A stretch of 64,000 nucleotides of DNA, taken from positions 109,812,442 through 109,876,441 of the forward strand of contig OZ021722.1 of the NCBI GenBank assembly GCA_963978545.1, read 5' to 3'. The position numbers and the translations under genes were made by a program. The notes under the pieces were generated by a model. That model had not been told where the DNA came from. It did not search any database and saw nothing but the letters and a program-made list of their open reading frames with translations. Positions 34,494 to 46,782 of the stretch are shown one piece after another (positions within the stretch are counted from its first letter, which is position 1; each line of letters begins with the position of its first letter). The stretch comes from Linyphia triangularis (lineage: Eukaryota; Arthropoda; Arachnida; Araneae; Linyphiidae).

Positions 34494-35535
34494 GTGCATT
34501 AGGACAGGCTTACTTGATCTCCCTAAATGCGCTATAACGATGTGTGAGCAGGTTTTACTACCTGATTGGCTGATAGGAACGATGCGAGGTCGATTCAAAA
34601 TTTAAATTCTTCCCTTTAAAAGGATACCTCATTTGTAATAATTGCTCAACTAAAAGTATTTTTTAATAATTTTTTTAAGACAAAATTGGTAACTATTAGT
34701 CTAAGTAAAGTTTTCTTTAGAATGCGTTTTACTCAAAACTACAATTTTCATTATTCATGTAACTTTTGCTCTGAAACTGCAGAAACTATCTTCTTGAAAT
34801 TGTTACCGCATATTCCTTTGATGTATATACTGAAGTGAGATTTTGTTGTTATTTTAAAAAATACTTTTTATTTTGGCTTTTTTTCTGCAAAAAAATCTTG
34901 TGATTTTTAACAAATTTGAGTGGTTTTCATTTTTGTTTTAAAAGTAAATGAATCACAATCAAAAGCTAACTTCAGTAGAAAAACAAATGTCTGCTAAATA
35001 CACTGAAAAAAAATTAGGCTTCCATGTCAAATACTTTCCGATGAAAAGGTACATGAAATATGCTAAATTAACATTACCGGTACAGAGGGTATCAACTACC
35101 CTTAAAACTGTTATAATACCCGTGGTTAGAAAAGTAAAATAGTAATTAAAATTTAAACTTAAATGTACATTGATAACAAAAAGAAAATAAGAGTTTTTAA
35201 GTTAAATGCTAAACTAGGTACACAGGTTATGAATATTACTATAAAAGTTGTGATTTGTCCAGAGCTATATCTTTACTCAGAAAGATCCTCCCTACAACGT
35301 ATACTCAAGACTGAAGTAATGTTGTCCCGAGGTATAGTATTTGTTTTTGGAATTTTGGTTGGTTGTTTGAACTCCCGGCTGGGAAGTGGAAAGAAAGGAC
35401 TTTGTGAACTAGCACCTGACTCCACGCACATATGTGAGAGAACCAACTCTCTGGAAAAGGTTGAGGTAAAAATAGGAACTAAAAACAAAACAAAAAGCTA
35501 TACATATTCATTACTGCTTTCACCATAGACCTCTA
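34494..35535. other. Unassigned stretch
   Basis: Two adjacent plus frames (34948-35142, 64 codons; 35163-35528, 121 codons) lack known domains. The second runs up to the SINE and is opposed by a minus frame. Not called as genes. Confidence 0.35.
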
Positions 35536-35551
35536 CATTCAGGCAAGCCGT

Positions 35552-35729
35552 GGCCGACCAAACGGTATAGGGGTTAGCGTGCTAGCTTCTAGACCGCGAG
35601 GTTGAGGGTTCGAGTCCCTTGTTAGGCATGGGTGTTTGTAAATGTATGTTGGCTCGTCTAATGACAAATGTTTCAGCGCATTATAGCCCTCGTGTTGCTG
35701 ACGGCGCCAGATAATCTGAAAACAACCAA
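35552..35729 (+). mobile_element. tRNA-derived SINE, copy 6
   Basis: Full length with target duplication TCAGGCAAGCCGT (35539-35551 and 35730-35742). B box GGTTCGAGTCC intact. The A-box region reads TAGGGGTTAGCG. Confidence 0.94.
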
Positions 35730-35742
35730 TCAGGCAAGCCGT

Positions 35743-36994
35743 AGTTTTCTTTAAAGTTTAGTACATATTAAGTTGCATATTTTAGCTCTGCAGTAAAGCA
35801 CCAACGTGTCACGAAGTTTTAGTTTTGGAGTTTTCTGAGGTACTATTAGTATAACGTCGACAGTTAACGAAATTTCTGTTGGAGACTAAAAAGTTCGAAC
35901 TGTTTGGCCACCTTGGAGGTCAGATTCGGCTCAGATGAGCGTTAGGGTCTTCCCGTGGAATGACTCAGCTGTGAAGAAAGTGGACAGGGCATCCGTCTAG
36001 AACGACCATTAAAACGGACTAAGGGAATCCGTTTAGTGAGCTCTTTGTATAATGGCAAAGGTTGACGGTATAATACGTAAGTACCTTTTCCAACATTAGA
36101 GGTATACTTTACCTCAACAATATATCAACCTCAACATATGCATTAACGACAACCAATTTTGAACCTGGTATCACGACGAAGCATCGGCCAATTGAACTTA
36201 TCACCTCTCTCTACACAACCTCACTGCACTAATAAGAGCACATTGAGTACTCAAAGAAATTAAAGTACATGCGATAGCATTATAATACACACCAGCAGGG
36301 CCCGATCGTGGCAAGTTGGGGCCCAAAGCCCGGAAATTTTTCGGGGCCACTTTTTCAATTGTGAGATTTCTTGGAGATGAGCTTGACACAAATTCAAATG
36401 AATTAACAATAAATCTAGAAAAAAGTTTATAAATTAAATGTTAAAATTTGTTTCCTAAAAGTTACTTTTTATCACATTTGAAGAAACAAATTTCAAATAA
36501 GAAATTATTAGCCGTTATTGTGCACAAGTATATGTTGTTGAGCTTACAAACCATAACCTAATAATAAATATTATAAATCAAAACAGGAAAAACTTGGTTA
36601 CATATAGCAGTGGATTTCACTATCAAAATGTGTAGAAATATCCGTGACAACAATATAGACAGCATTATTCACATATTCAGAATTTATATTGCAGAACTCA
36701 CGATAAATTGTTTTTTACGTCTAGACTTCCTTTTGATTTTTTTCACTACCATTCAGTAAAGCTTGTTGATTACGCTTTTAAGTGTGGGTTTGGTTTATTT
36801 GAATAAATACTCACTAAGATACTAAAGACAGTTCACGATTAATACAAAATGATTTTTGTGTAAAAATTATTTTAAACAAATTATAAAAGATATTCATATA
36901 GCTTTTATTAAAGAAAAAGTTATAGGTTTACAGCCAATTTCATGAGCCCAATGCCTTGCAGTCCGAGGCATTGATCAGGGCCTGCACACCAATA
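35743..36994. other. Unassigned stretch
   Basis: 35880-36060 is of mixed, higher-complexity composition. 36295-36355 holds GGGCCC and GGGGCC motifs around an AATTTTTC core. The rest is AT-rich. No frame of note. Confidence 0.3.
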
Positions 36995-36998
36995 AAAT

Positions 36999-37764
36999 TG
37001 TTGCCTGGACGAGTTCGAAAGATTTGAAGCCAAAGAAGATCAAAACTTGCAGAAATTTATTCCAATATAACTCTTCACAGATTCCTTTACAACTCCAGAA
37101 CTTCTCGTTCTAGTAGACTCAATACAGCTCAATACACAACAATAGAGCACAAACAGCAGTCAAACTTGACACACAACTGCTAAATCACCTCAAAAGACAA
37201 TGCAATACAGTTCGCTTTCGGAACTCTCTGAATGCTCGCTGACAGACAACCAAGTCATTAACTCCACTCAGTCAGTATCTCAACTCAGAAATTCCAGTCA
37301 ACTAACTCACTGACTCAACTCACTCAGCAACTTACTCACTCCGCTCTCTTGGCCGGTCTTATATATGGAAGTCAATACTTCGTGAATCTTCTAGAAGTAG
37401 ATATTTGGAGAACTTTCCAGATCGTAGTCGAAAAGCCCTATACATGTGCATGGGGACCGAAAATAACGCCAAATGGTCGCCAAGTTTGACGACGAAAATT
37501 AGTCGCCAAAACCGTCGCCAACTTGGCTCTATCTTGCCAATTTGGCGATATTGCCATTACCATAATGTTAAATGCCCTGCTCCTTGTAAAACTCGCTTCC
37601 CAGCGTTATCTCTGTAAAACTCGTTATCAAGCATTAATACCCATATTGCAGGGAAGCCAACTTAAGACGAACTATTTCACTGCCTTATGCAAAATGTACA
37701 TAAATTTTCCTGTTTACAAAATTAACACTACGAAATATTTACAAATATACAAAAATTCGTAACA
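36999..37764 (-). mobile_element. Solo LTR, copy 2
   Basis: 766 bp in reverse: starts TGTTGCCTGGACG and ends ACAAAAATTCGTAACA. The flanks are AAAT (36995-36998) and ATAT (37765-37768). TATA box in reverse at 37358-37365 and AATAAA in reverse at 37056-37061. The conserved U3 antisense frame lies here on the plus strand (pieces 37405-37617 and 37523-37762) but is broken. No internal retrotransposon sequence adjoins it. Confidence 0.88.
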
Positions 37765-37768
37765 ATAT

Positions 37769-38113
37769 GTTAGCACACTGACTCTGCTGGATCATGAGAC
37801 CAACTCCCTTAGGTTACTAAGCCGAAGTTTAACTGATTAGAACAAATTGTTTATCCAGAGAGGTCCCGGATACAGTTAAAAAGGATAGATTGAAACACCA
37901 AGCCAAATCTTTCATAAATACAGAGGGTTAAAAAAAAGTATCCGTACGAAAGCCAAGGTTACAAATAAATTAGCATAATTTCTAATCTTTTGCTTCTTAT
38001 CTTCAGTAACTACTGAAATATGCCAAATAAGATTCTTTAAATTAAGCTTATAATGAATGTCTGTTTTAACAAAACGCAGCAAGTATTTAAATTGAAATAT
38101 TTAGGAGGTGGTG
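37769..38113. other. Unassigned spacer
   Basis: No feature recognised. Confidence 0.3.
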
Positions 38114-39202
38114 TTAAGGGGGTATTCTAGTCTAGAATTTTGAAAAAAATGAACCCTTTTTTTTTTTCATAATTCGATAGTTTAGATATTCAAAAATATC
38201 TCTCTGAAAGGATTTTTCAAAATTCAAATTATTTTCAAAGTTACAGCTGTTTTAGTGTCGTGGCAACTAGACAGGGTTGAGCGGACGACTGCAACAATAG
38301 ACTACGGGCGGTCCGGGCTACCTGAGTATGAACAGCTTTCTTTTATTCTTTCTTGTCATATACTTTTAGTTTACTATATCAATAGTCTGAAGGTCATTGT
38401 GACGTATTATACAAGTATCTATACTCAATTTGTAAGGATCGCAGTAAGGATTGAACGGTCTAAGGTTCGAGCTTCAGATGCTTCAAAAGAGGAAAGAACT
38501 GCTCGTTATACAGAGAGAAATGTTGAAAACAGTCAATATGAAGTAGAGGAAGGCCCGATGTATGAAGCTGGGATGGCTGATTAAGAGAATATAAGTTATA
38601 CGTACTATTTTATCAGTTACGCTGCCTGAAACTGAACGTTAAACTTTAAACGCGTTTTTCTCGAAACTACTTTTTTCGATACGGTGATGCAGATATCTTA
38701 GGTTCTAATCAGCTGATTTACTTGAAATTTAGCATGAATATTCTTCAATTATCTCGCTTTCGCACTAACCAATAAAAATTGAAAATTTCAAATTTGTAAT
38801 ATTTTTAAAAAATTGGAGGAAGTTGAAAAATGAGTAAAAAAATCGACTTCTATTTTTAAACAGCCGCCATTTTGTGAAAAAAAAATGTTTTCAAGTTTTG
38901 TTGGTTTGTGCGACAATAACATTTGTACTGATCAATAATTTGGCATTGTTTTTTTTTTCAGATGGATACAAAGGGAGAAATCCTTTTCACAAGGACACGG
39001 CCTTTTTTTTTTCTCTCTACTTCAAGGACTTATATCTTTTTGAAATTTTTTTTTTTTTTTTTTAAATGTATTTTTTTGTATTCTTGAAATATCAATAAAC
39101 AAATGATAAAAAAATTTATAGTAAAAATATTAACTGCTTCTTTTATATTAATTGCCAAAAAACGCTCGAAATTCAGCCCCATAGACTAGAATACCCCCTT
39201 AA
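38114..39202 (+). mobile_element. TTAA-1 element, copy 2 (1089 bp with TTAA flanks)
   Basis: TTAA at 38114-38117 and 39199-39202. Inverted repeats GGGGGTATTCTAGTCTA at both ends (17 bp). Holds a 109-codon frame (38255-38584) ending ...YEVEEGPMYEAGMAD at a TAA stop; copy 1 has the equivalent tail. This is the remnant of the C-terminus of a transposon protein. The Y-x-AG end is reminiscent of some Mutator-like transposase proteins, but that is a weak resemblance recalled without a search. T-runs and CAATAAACAAATGATAAAAAA near the right end are shared with copy 1. Confidence 0.85.
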
Positions 39203-39501
39203 GTTCCATGCAAAAAAAAAAAAAAATCATAGCGCAGTATAAAAATTAATTCTGATTTCTTCCACCAACAGACTTGCAGTAAATTTACAAAATTGAAGTG
39301 TTCGTAAGGGTCATGAAGACATGATAGCTACAATTGAGAACTAGAAATGGAAAACGACCAAAACAACAAAAAAAATCGAATATCTTTTTTTTTACGGAAA
39401 AATTTCCTCAAGACAAAGCTAAATAAAGTGGAGAACGCCCGAAGTGTGAAATTCAGTATCAATAGTTCAAATTCAATCTGGTTCTTAGTCATAGCCTTAA
39501 G
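39203..39501. other. Spacer with partial frame
   Basis: Opposed 82-84 codon frames run into the SINE fragment. Nothing recognised. Confidence 0.3.
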
Positions 39502-39569
39502 CACCCATGCGAACCCGCAACCTCGGGGTTTAGAAGCTAGCACGCTAACCACTATACCGTTTGGTCGGC
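39502..39569 (-). mobile_element. tRNA-derived SINE, copy 7 (head only)
   Basis: Only the tRNA-like head remains, from CACCCATGC to TTTGGTCGGC in reverse. About 14 bp between CCCATGC and GAACCCGC are deleted, removing part of the B box. The whole tail is missing and no target duplication is evident. Confidence 0.88.
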
Positions 39570-40485
39570 GATTCAATAATGAAATGATGTATTATCTATG
39601 AAAATAATTGGCGAAATCATTAATAAATTGAAGTCTGCAGTACAACATATTATTGAAAGACATCGTGAGCTTCAAACTTTCTATCCGGAAAATCTTCAAA
39701 GCTAAAACACTTACATAAAAGAAATATCATATTGTAATTTTATGCACTGTATATAGAAGCTCAATAAACATTTTCGTTGAGTTTTAACGACACAATGTCG
39801 AGTTTGCTGGCCCGACGCAAAATTTCAACACACTACGCCACCGGGGCCTTGTAACGATATTCAGTCGCAGCATTACCTTCGTGTAGATCTTGTACCAACA
39901 AAACCCAAATATAACGAACACATTCCATTTTCTAGTTTATGGTCATTGAAAATCGATTTCGTAATTCAACCTTTTTAGATGTCCGTGCTATCCCGGCTTA
40001 AAAATAGCATCAGGGCGGGCGAGAAAAATCTAAAACCCCTTTTACCCTAAAAATAACTCACAGTGTTGAAAATATTAGGGCATCGAAGGATTGGAAACTG
40101 ATAAAGTGAAAGGAAGAGACTATTTTTGAAAAAAAATAAATAGAAGTTATTTTCCGAAAGATAGAAATTGACGATGTTGCTAGAGATAAATGTTGGATAC
40201 CATTACGAATTGGTGTCTTTTCTGAAAAAAAAATATTGGATCGTATTTATTGGTTTATTTGTTGTGTGATATGACTGAGTGATTGGGGTTATTAGAATGC
40301 TTGTTTTGGATTAAGATCTTTATATATTTATTATTTTGTGCTTAGAACTAATTTAACCTTTTTATTAATAGCAATTCTCCTATTAAGTAACAACTGGAGT
40401 TTTAGTTTAGATAACACAACATGTTTATAGTTATACATAAATATAAACCTCATGTTCATGATTATATATTTAATAGCAATTATCC
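39570..40485. other. Unassigned AT-rich stretch
   Basis: No family recognised. Contains an AATAAA-like signal near 39762 without a gene. Confidence 0.3.
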
Positions 40486-40605
40486 GATTAAGTAACAAAT
40501 CGTGTTTATGATTAAGTAATAAATCGTGTTTGTAATTAAGCAACACATTGTGTTTATAATTAAGTAACAAATCGTGTTGATAATTAAGTAACAAATCGTG
40601 TTTTT
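40486..40605 (+). repeat. 24-bp minisatellite, about 5 units
   Basis: Unit ATTAAGTAACAAATCGTGTTTATA with variants. In the minus frame it reads as a repeating LLNYKHDL, an artefact of the 24-bp period. Older partial units extend back to about 40380. Confidence 0.88.
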
Positions 40606-41103
40606 AACTGACGATCTTCGAACTATTTTTCAGGTCTTGAAAAGCACCAGTATGGTGGTGAGTTACTGTCCGTTTACCACAAGGATGACTCCCTTCAGGT
40701 TGTCTAGCGTTGTCTGTTGCCATGGAAACAAGACAATTCATTTTTTATACAGGAGTTTCCCGGAGACATTAGTCTACATTTTCCGTATCGTAACCTTTTT
40801 GAAACTCAATTCCGGCATGCATCACCCCTATTCTAAATCGAAGAGCCTTGTTGCTATAGCGACTACGACCATCCAGATTGTTTGGGCGGAGCTATTCTCA
40901 TGATTGACGGATAGTAATTGGGTAGTCTCGTGTGTATTATGAACTTAAGTCAGACTGAATACTATATGATTGTTGTGTGTAGATTGTAGAATGATGGGGG
41001 CTGTAGCACGTCAAATTCTTCACTACCGCATAGGTCTCACGTTGGTGTGGAAACTGAAAGGCTTGCTCAGGTGACGTCCTTAGGAGGAAGTCATATTAAG
41101 GAT
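40606..41103. other. Unassigned stretch
   Basis: A 101-codon plus frame (40598-40903) begins in the minisatellite and has no recognised domain. Composition at 40640-40900 is higher in G+C than the flanks. Confidence 0.35.
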
Positions 41104-41498
41104 AATTCCCTATACTCGCTATGTTACAATCTTCTAGGGCAGTGCATTTAGAAACTACTTTCTACAACCACCTTGACATTAGGTGAGTAGGTACGAAAAA
41201 GACCACCTTAATGAAATGGCATAAATTAAAAACTCGAAAATAGCATCTAATGTATTTTATTTTACATTTGAAACCCTTACGTCAATGCCTATGCAGTGGC
41301 TCCCCCTGGTTTCGTCTTTTACTGTCTAAGTTTTATCATTTAAAATTGGTAGACATTAAATGAAAACAATTTTCGTCACTTCCAAATTAAGTTATCTTTT
41401 TCTTACCTGTTTGTTCAACAAATGTCAATGTTTTAGAGAAAGTAGTTTCTAAATGCACTGGGTATAAAGATGGTAACATAGCGAGTATAGGGAATAAT
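41104..41498 (+). mobile_element. repK MITE-like element, copy 2
   Basis: Ends CCCTATACTCGCTATGTTAC and its inverse, with the AAACTACTTTCT block on the left and AGAAAGTAGTTT on the right. Slightly longer than copy 1 because of an insertion near 41290-41340. The inversion extends outward (GGATAATT and AATAATCC). Confidence 0.82.
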
Positions 41499-41592
41499 CC
41501 TAATAAGACTTCTTCTTAACACTTGGCCGAATTGAAAATTTTTAAGTGTATTTGTGTGTGACACGAGCTTATTTTTCTTTACATACAAACAT

Positions 41593-41698
41593 AGGCATGG
41601 GTGTTTGTAAATGTATGTTGGCTTGTCTAATGACGAATGTTTCGGCGCATTATAGCCCTCGTGTTGCTGACGGCGCCAGATAATTTGAAAACAACCAA
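41593..41698 (+). mobile_element. tRNA-derived SINE, copy 8 (5' truncated)
   Basis: Begins within the body (AGGCATGGGTGTTTGTAAATG) and lacks the tRNA head, but is bounded by CTTTACATACAAACA (41577-41591) and CTTTACATGCAAACA (41699-41713), a target duplication with one mismatch. The truncation therefore happened during insertion. Confidence 0.9.
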
Positions 41699-41715
41699 CT
41701 TTACATGCAAACACA

Positions 41716-42509
41716 TGGATAATATTCAATCTCTTAAGTAGCCATTGGCCTTACTATGATGATATGATAACATATCTGTTTGCTTAAAAAATGTTTGGTT
41801 CTTTTAAAGTGTGCATTTGAAAAGTGCGGAAAAAAGACACTAATATGTTTTACAATATGCCATAAAGTTCCGTAGAGGTTAACACCAAAGCATTCCAATT
41901 ATCTTCGCGTTCATTTCCTTTTCAGGAATTCCATTTTTCACTCAAAAATCGTCTCACACGAAAGAAGAACTTGTTTCTGAAATAAAACATCTCAACTCAT
42001 TGTTTTGATCAGCCACTGCATTATTAGCCAATCACCTTTAACTTCAATGTGTGACACTCTGACGTGTTGCCGACGTCACTGTGAGCAAGATAGATTACTG
42101 GCGCAAACGATCTTTCCAAACTTTTCTTGTTCTTTTTTTCTTATTTTAATTATCTAATAAGATTCGAATGCCATGATCGTTTGCATTTTTCGTCGGATTA
42201 ATTTATTTTTTGTTTTATTATAATCCCGGACTTGGATAATGGAAAAGCAGTTTGATTTTAATTATATGTCTGAGGGATTTTTAAAGAGGTTGACGAGTTT
42301 AAAACTTTCAAGAGAATTGTGTTTTAGAAGTTTTTGGGCTATTATAGTAATCGGAGTTTTATAATCTGAACAAATTGCGGAAGTAAAATAAAACTCAGTC
42401 TAACAACTAAAATCTAAAATTTATTTGAAAAAAAAAAAAAAAAAACTCTCAATATATCAGGTAGAACTGTCAAAAGGAGTTTAATCATGAAAAAAAAAAA
42501 GTTTTTAAT
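41716..42509. other. Unassigned stretch
   Basis: AT-rich with a moderately GC-rich patch near 42050-42110 containing GACGTCAC. No frame or family. Confidence 0.3.
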
Positions 42510-43022
42510 ATAAATCCTTTATATGCATTCCACATTTTTACTTCATTAACACAGCACCGATTCTTTTATCAGCGTGTGTTTGGCGATTGCATTTAATTTT
42601 AAATATTAAAAACGTCTTTGTCAGAAAAATATGCGGTAAACTACTTTTCAAAATTTTCAAATTAAAAACGAATGTGAATTTATGCACTCTCATCCAAATA
42701 TCTTTTATTTATTTTGATTAAAACAATTTTATTTATTAAAACAATTTCGAAAACAGGAAAAAGTTTATTCAATGATCGGTTAATTGTTATTTTTTAGCAT
42801 TTAGATGGCGGCAAGTTGTTTTACTAGTATTCCGTAAAATATACCTTTTAGTGACGGTGGCATCCCCAAAAATTTTATAGAATGCATTGTAATTGACATC
42901 GAATCTATCTGCCAACTTTCAGCCCGATTGGATGACGAAAAGGGGGTTAAGGCCTTCGTATATTTTCCTTCGAAAGACACATACACTTCTCCAAAATTGA
43001 AGTGAATATAAAGGATTTTATA
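42510..43022 (+). mobile_element. repA, copy 9 (near full length)
   Basis: AAATCCTTTATATGCATTCC start, CAAAATTTTCAAATTAAAAACGAATGTGAATTTATGCACTC-type middle and TTGAAGTGAATATAAAGG end. Carries ACATCGAATCTATCTGCC and CCGATTGGATGACG. Confidence 0.8.
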
Positions 43023-43452
43023 ATCAAAATAAGTTAGTGGTCAGAGAATGATTGAAAATGCACACCTCCGTAAGCTTTAATTGTTCAATTTAAATTTGAT
43101 TAGACTATTTTATCGTTAGGGAGGGTCAAAGATGAGGAAGAGTTGACAATACGTCCTCAAAGATGTAAATCAATAAGTAATAATCTAGATAATTTAGTTC
43201 AGTTTGTAAAGAAGGAAATGTATTGATTTGGAATGTTTTGATAGTTTGATCAATCGGGATGTAATTGAAATCAATGCGCCACCCGCAAGTTCAATATTAT
43301 TAAAACACCAATTTAATAATTTTTAAATGAACATGAACCTCATAAAGTTAAAACTTTTTCAAATGACTAAAATTTTTCATCACACTAAATCTACAATAGT
43401 ACTTTACTTTGATTAATTACTAAACAATTTCAATTGCCTATTTTAATTAAAA
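43023..43452. other. Unassigned stretch
   Basis: AT-rich, no frame or family recognised. Confidence 0.3.
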
Positions 43453-43910
43453 TATACAGGGTGATTTTTAAATTAAATAACTCAAAAACAAAGATGGATA
43501 AAAGAGTGAAACAAAAAGTATAGTTATTTTAAAAGCTGTAAAAATCTGAAAAGTAAGTTTCAAAATTAGTCACAAATGTTTCCAACAGATGGCGCTATTG
43601 TTGGAAAAAATTCTAGAAATAACTTAGAAATGTGTCGTCTGCAATTCGTCGCTGCAATCACACTAACTTCCTTTCACGTTTTAACAGTGAAACTGTTAGA
43701 TGACTGATAGCTCCAAGCTTCAATACACTCGTTATTCATAAGAACTACAGTGTATAGCGCCACCTATTGGCAACATTTTTAACCCATTTTGAAAACTTAG
43801 TGTAAGATTTTTACAGCTTTCAAAATAACTATACTTTTTGTTTCATTATTTTACTGATATTTATTTTTGAATTATTTAATTTTAAAACTCCTTCGCTCGG
43901 CATCCTGTAT
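43453..43910 (+). mobile_element. repG foldback element, copy 2
   Basis: Starts ATACAGGGTG and ends CATCCTGTAT. Palindromic arms as in copy 1, including CCAACAGATGGCGCTAT opposite ATAGCGCCACCTATTGG. Confidence 0.84.
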
Positions 43911-44661
43911 GACTTATTAAGATTTCTAACTAGATATTTAAACACTCTACCGTTAACTCTACAAATTATTCAAATTAATAAAAAAATAATAAAACGACAG
44001 CACTAAAATGTATTTTTATTTCTTGAAATATAAATTTTTCGTATATGTTATGTGGTATGAATATAAATTTAATTTTTTTTTAACCATAAGAAAGAATCAA
44101 ACAATTAAAGAATGTAATTGAGGTTCTTTTTAAAGAATTTCATAAATCGAGGTTATCGCTAACAATACAGTTTTCTATAATTATAGCATTTCTAATTAAA
44201 TTTACTTTAAAAAGCAACGAATTTAAATTAAATAACATATTTTCGATTCTCTTTAAATTTGATTTGCTTCTCTATTCAACGCACGAGTGTTACCAGAAAG
44301 AGAAATAAATCAAATTATTTTTCTTTTTATAAAAATAATTCAATAGTTTTATTTCAAAAAATTTTAAATAATATTTTAAGGATTGCTAATTATTGTTTCG
44401 CATTTTCTCTGACTTTGGTATTTTTTTTTTATTTTTTTTTTATGAAAAAAATATTCTTAATCTTTATTTATTTGAAGCTGTAAAAGAAATTCGAAATAAA
44501 AAAGTTAAATTCATTGTCGTTTGGTCGTTGTTTTTCATGAACTTGAAAGCATTGTTTACTGGGTTTTGTTGAATTCGGAACAATGAAAGGATAGATTCCT
44601 TAGTCCTAAATTAATATACTTAAATCATCTGTAACTAATAATTCTACTATTAGACTGCAAG
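43911..44661. other. Unassigned AT-rich stretch
   Basis: The frame at 44259-44483 is a product of A/T bias. Nothing recognised. Confidence 0.3.
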
Positions 44662-45367
44662 TTCAAAAGAGGTCCAGTACCAAAATTTCGTCAAAAATCA
44701 TTTTTTTTTTTAAAATAGTTCATACATTTATGATAAGAATGATGTTTTTATTTTATTACTCCGGTGATTAGAACGCCACGAAAATTTCCTGTTATTTAAA
44801 CATTCCTAATGGGCATATACATTGAAACGTCTGTTTAAAGTGCGTTTTACGGGCACTAGTGTTTTTCACAGATGTTGCAAATTCAATTCGATATATCTCC
44901 AGAACTATTAACAATTGGCTATTCAAATTTTGGGAGCATTTAATTTATATAGTTTTATATATTTTACATTCGTCTAATTTTATTTTTTAAATTCTGCTTC
45001 AAAATATAACATTGAGCGTAAAGGATAACATAGAAAAGAAAAAAAAAATTCAATATTTTAACTTTGGGATTTTTTTTTTTTTTTAATTCACCCATCAATA
45101 TTCTGTCTAGACAATATTTTCTTTATGTAATTATGTATTACAGAAAGCTTTCACTTGGCAAATATTTTTTTTTTCTTGACATATATATCAAAATAGACAA
45201 ATATCAATTATGAAGGATTTTTCTTGGATTATAATAAATAACCACAATATTAAAAAAAAAAAAAAAAAAAAATCAGAAAGCCATATATCTCATACATAAG
45301 ATAAATTTTTAACACTATAATATTCATAAATAAAGTTTTTCTGATTTATGCTACAGGACCCTCTTAA
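44662..45367 (+). mobile_element. TTAA-2 element, copy 1 (decayed ends)
   Basis: Left end AGAGGTCCAGTACCAAAATTT; right end CTACAGGACCCTCTTAA (TTAA at 45364-45367). The interior matches 46942-47619: AGTTCATACATTTATGA, GTGATTAGAACGCCACG, CACTAGTGTTTTTCACAGATG, ATATCTCCAGAACTATTAA. The left TTAA is mutated (TTCA). repB copy 4 starts immediately after it. Confidence 0.8.
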
Positions 45368-46055
45368 AACTAGGGGTGTGGAACATCACGCAGCTTTCAA
45401 TTGCACTATAATAATGTTCATTGCATTAAAATTTGATATGGTGTTATTACCGTTTTCATATTTTCACAAATTTAAATAAAAATGGCCAGTTTGGCGATAT
45501 TTTTGTCAATAATTTTTACAAGGGCAAAAAACCTCCTCCAAGATGACAAATTTGGCTATGCTTTGATATAGACATTACATTCTTCTTTCTTGTGCGTGAA
45601 ACAGAAAAACATCAATAACATTGCTGATGGGCGATGCTCAAGGCCAAAGAGCTCTGTTTTTATCTTTGTATTTTTTTTTATCGCATTTCAACGGGTATTT
45701 CGGAGGTGCAGACGATTAGAATGCCTTAAGAGAGGCATTAGAACAAAGATTGTAATTAAAATCGTTAGAGCCGTTTTAGTATTTGCTGAAAAACATGATT
45801 TTTTTTTTAATTTCAACATTATGCGCATGCACGATTTTAACGAAATCCGTAATGGTAGGTCCAATGACCACCACTAACCCACACAAATTTTAACATCGTG
45901 GATCAATTTGTTCGGGAGTCATGCTGACCACATACACACAGACAGACATTTTTTCTAGACAACTTTTTTCAAAACGGCGTGTTCCAATACGGCAGAATGA
46001 CAGAATGCTATACTTTCATTATCCTATGTAAACATATGGTTAATTGAAAGTAAAA
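45368..46055 (+). mobile_element. repB, copy 4 (full length)
   Basis: AACTAGGGGTGTGGAACATC start and ATATGGTTAATTGAAAGTAAAA end. The NRF-1-like palindrome is present but mutated (ATGCGCATGCACG near 45820). Abuts the TTAA of the preceding element. Confidence 0.82.
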
Positions 46056-46098
46056 CAAGTGATGTCCCTTCCCTTTAGCCTTAATCTCTGCCACTGTT

Positions 46099-46277
46099 GG
46101 TTGGTTGTATTCAGATTATCTGGCGCCGTCAGCAACACGAGGGCTATAATGCGCCGAAACATTTCGTCATTAGACAAGCCAACATACATTTACAAATACC
46201 CATGCCAACACGGGACTCGAACCCGCAACCTCGCGGTCTAGAAACTAGCACGCTAACCACTATACCGTTTGGTCGGC
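46099..46277 (-). mobile_element. tRNA-derived SINE, copy 9
   Basis: Full length, with target duplication CTCTGCCACTGTT at 46086-46098 and 46278-46290. B box intact in reverse. Confidence 0.94.
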
Positions 46278-46291
46278 CTCTGCCACTGTTA

Positions 46292-46782
46292 AATTTCTGG
46301 TATAGAATCTGGCCCCGCGTATGTAAAAATCTTTTCTTCAAGTTAAATTGGAAGAAAAATTTAAGTTTACACAAAAAGTAATAAAAAGATATAATGTTTT
46401 CATATAAAACAACTAAGCATAAAAAAAAATCCTTCTTCGGTTAGCATTTATATAAGCAAAATGTAACTTTATACTGTTAGTGCCGAAATGATATTAAATT
46501 ATTCCAGGAAATATGACGCGAAAGTTTTTTGGATTGCATAGGAATGTTTATATAAATGCTTTTCTTGTCCTGCTGTCTCCAAATTGGAATTTATTTTAAA
46601 AGGGGCTTGGCGTTAAAATGCTTTTAGTTGAAGTACGCTTCCTTGAAAATTGGATTACGGAAAGATCGTAAAAAAAGATAATTTTCACTGTAATAAAGTC
46701 GTGTTATGGTAGTCATATGGGAACGAGTAAGTTTATGTATGAAATGTTCAGAGCTGAAGTGAGTTTCGGGCTCATTTTGTAT
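46292..46782. other. Unassigned spacer
   Basis: No frame or family recognised. Confidence 0.3.

Noticed and set aside
40331..40594. Repeating LLNYKHDL protein frame
   Set aside because: 24-bp minisatellite whose period is a multiple of three.
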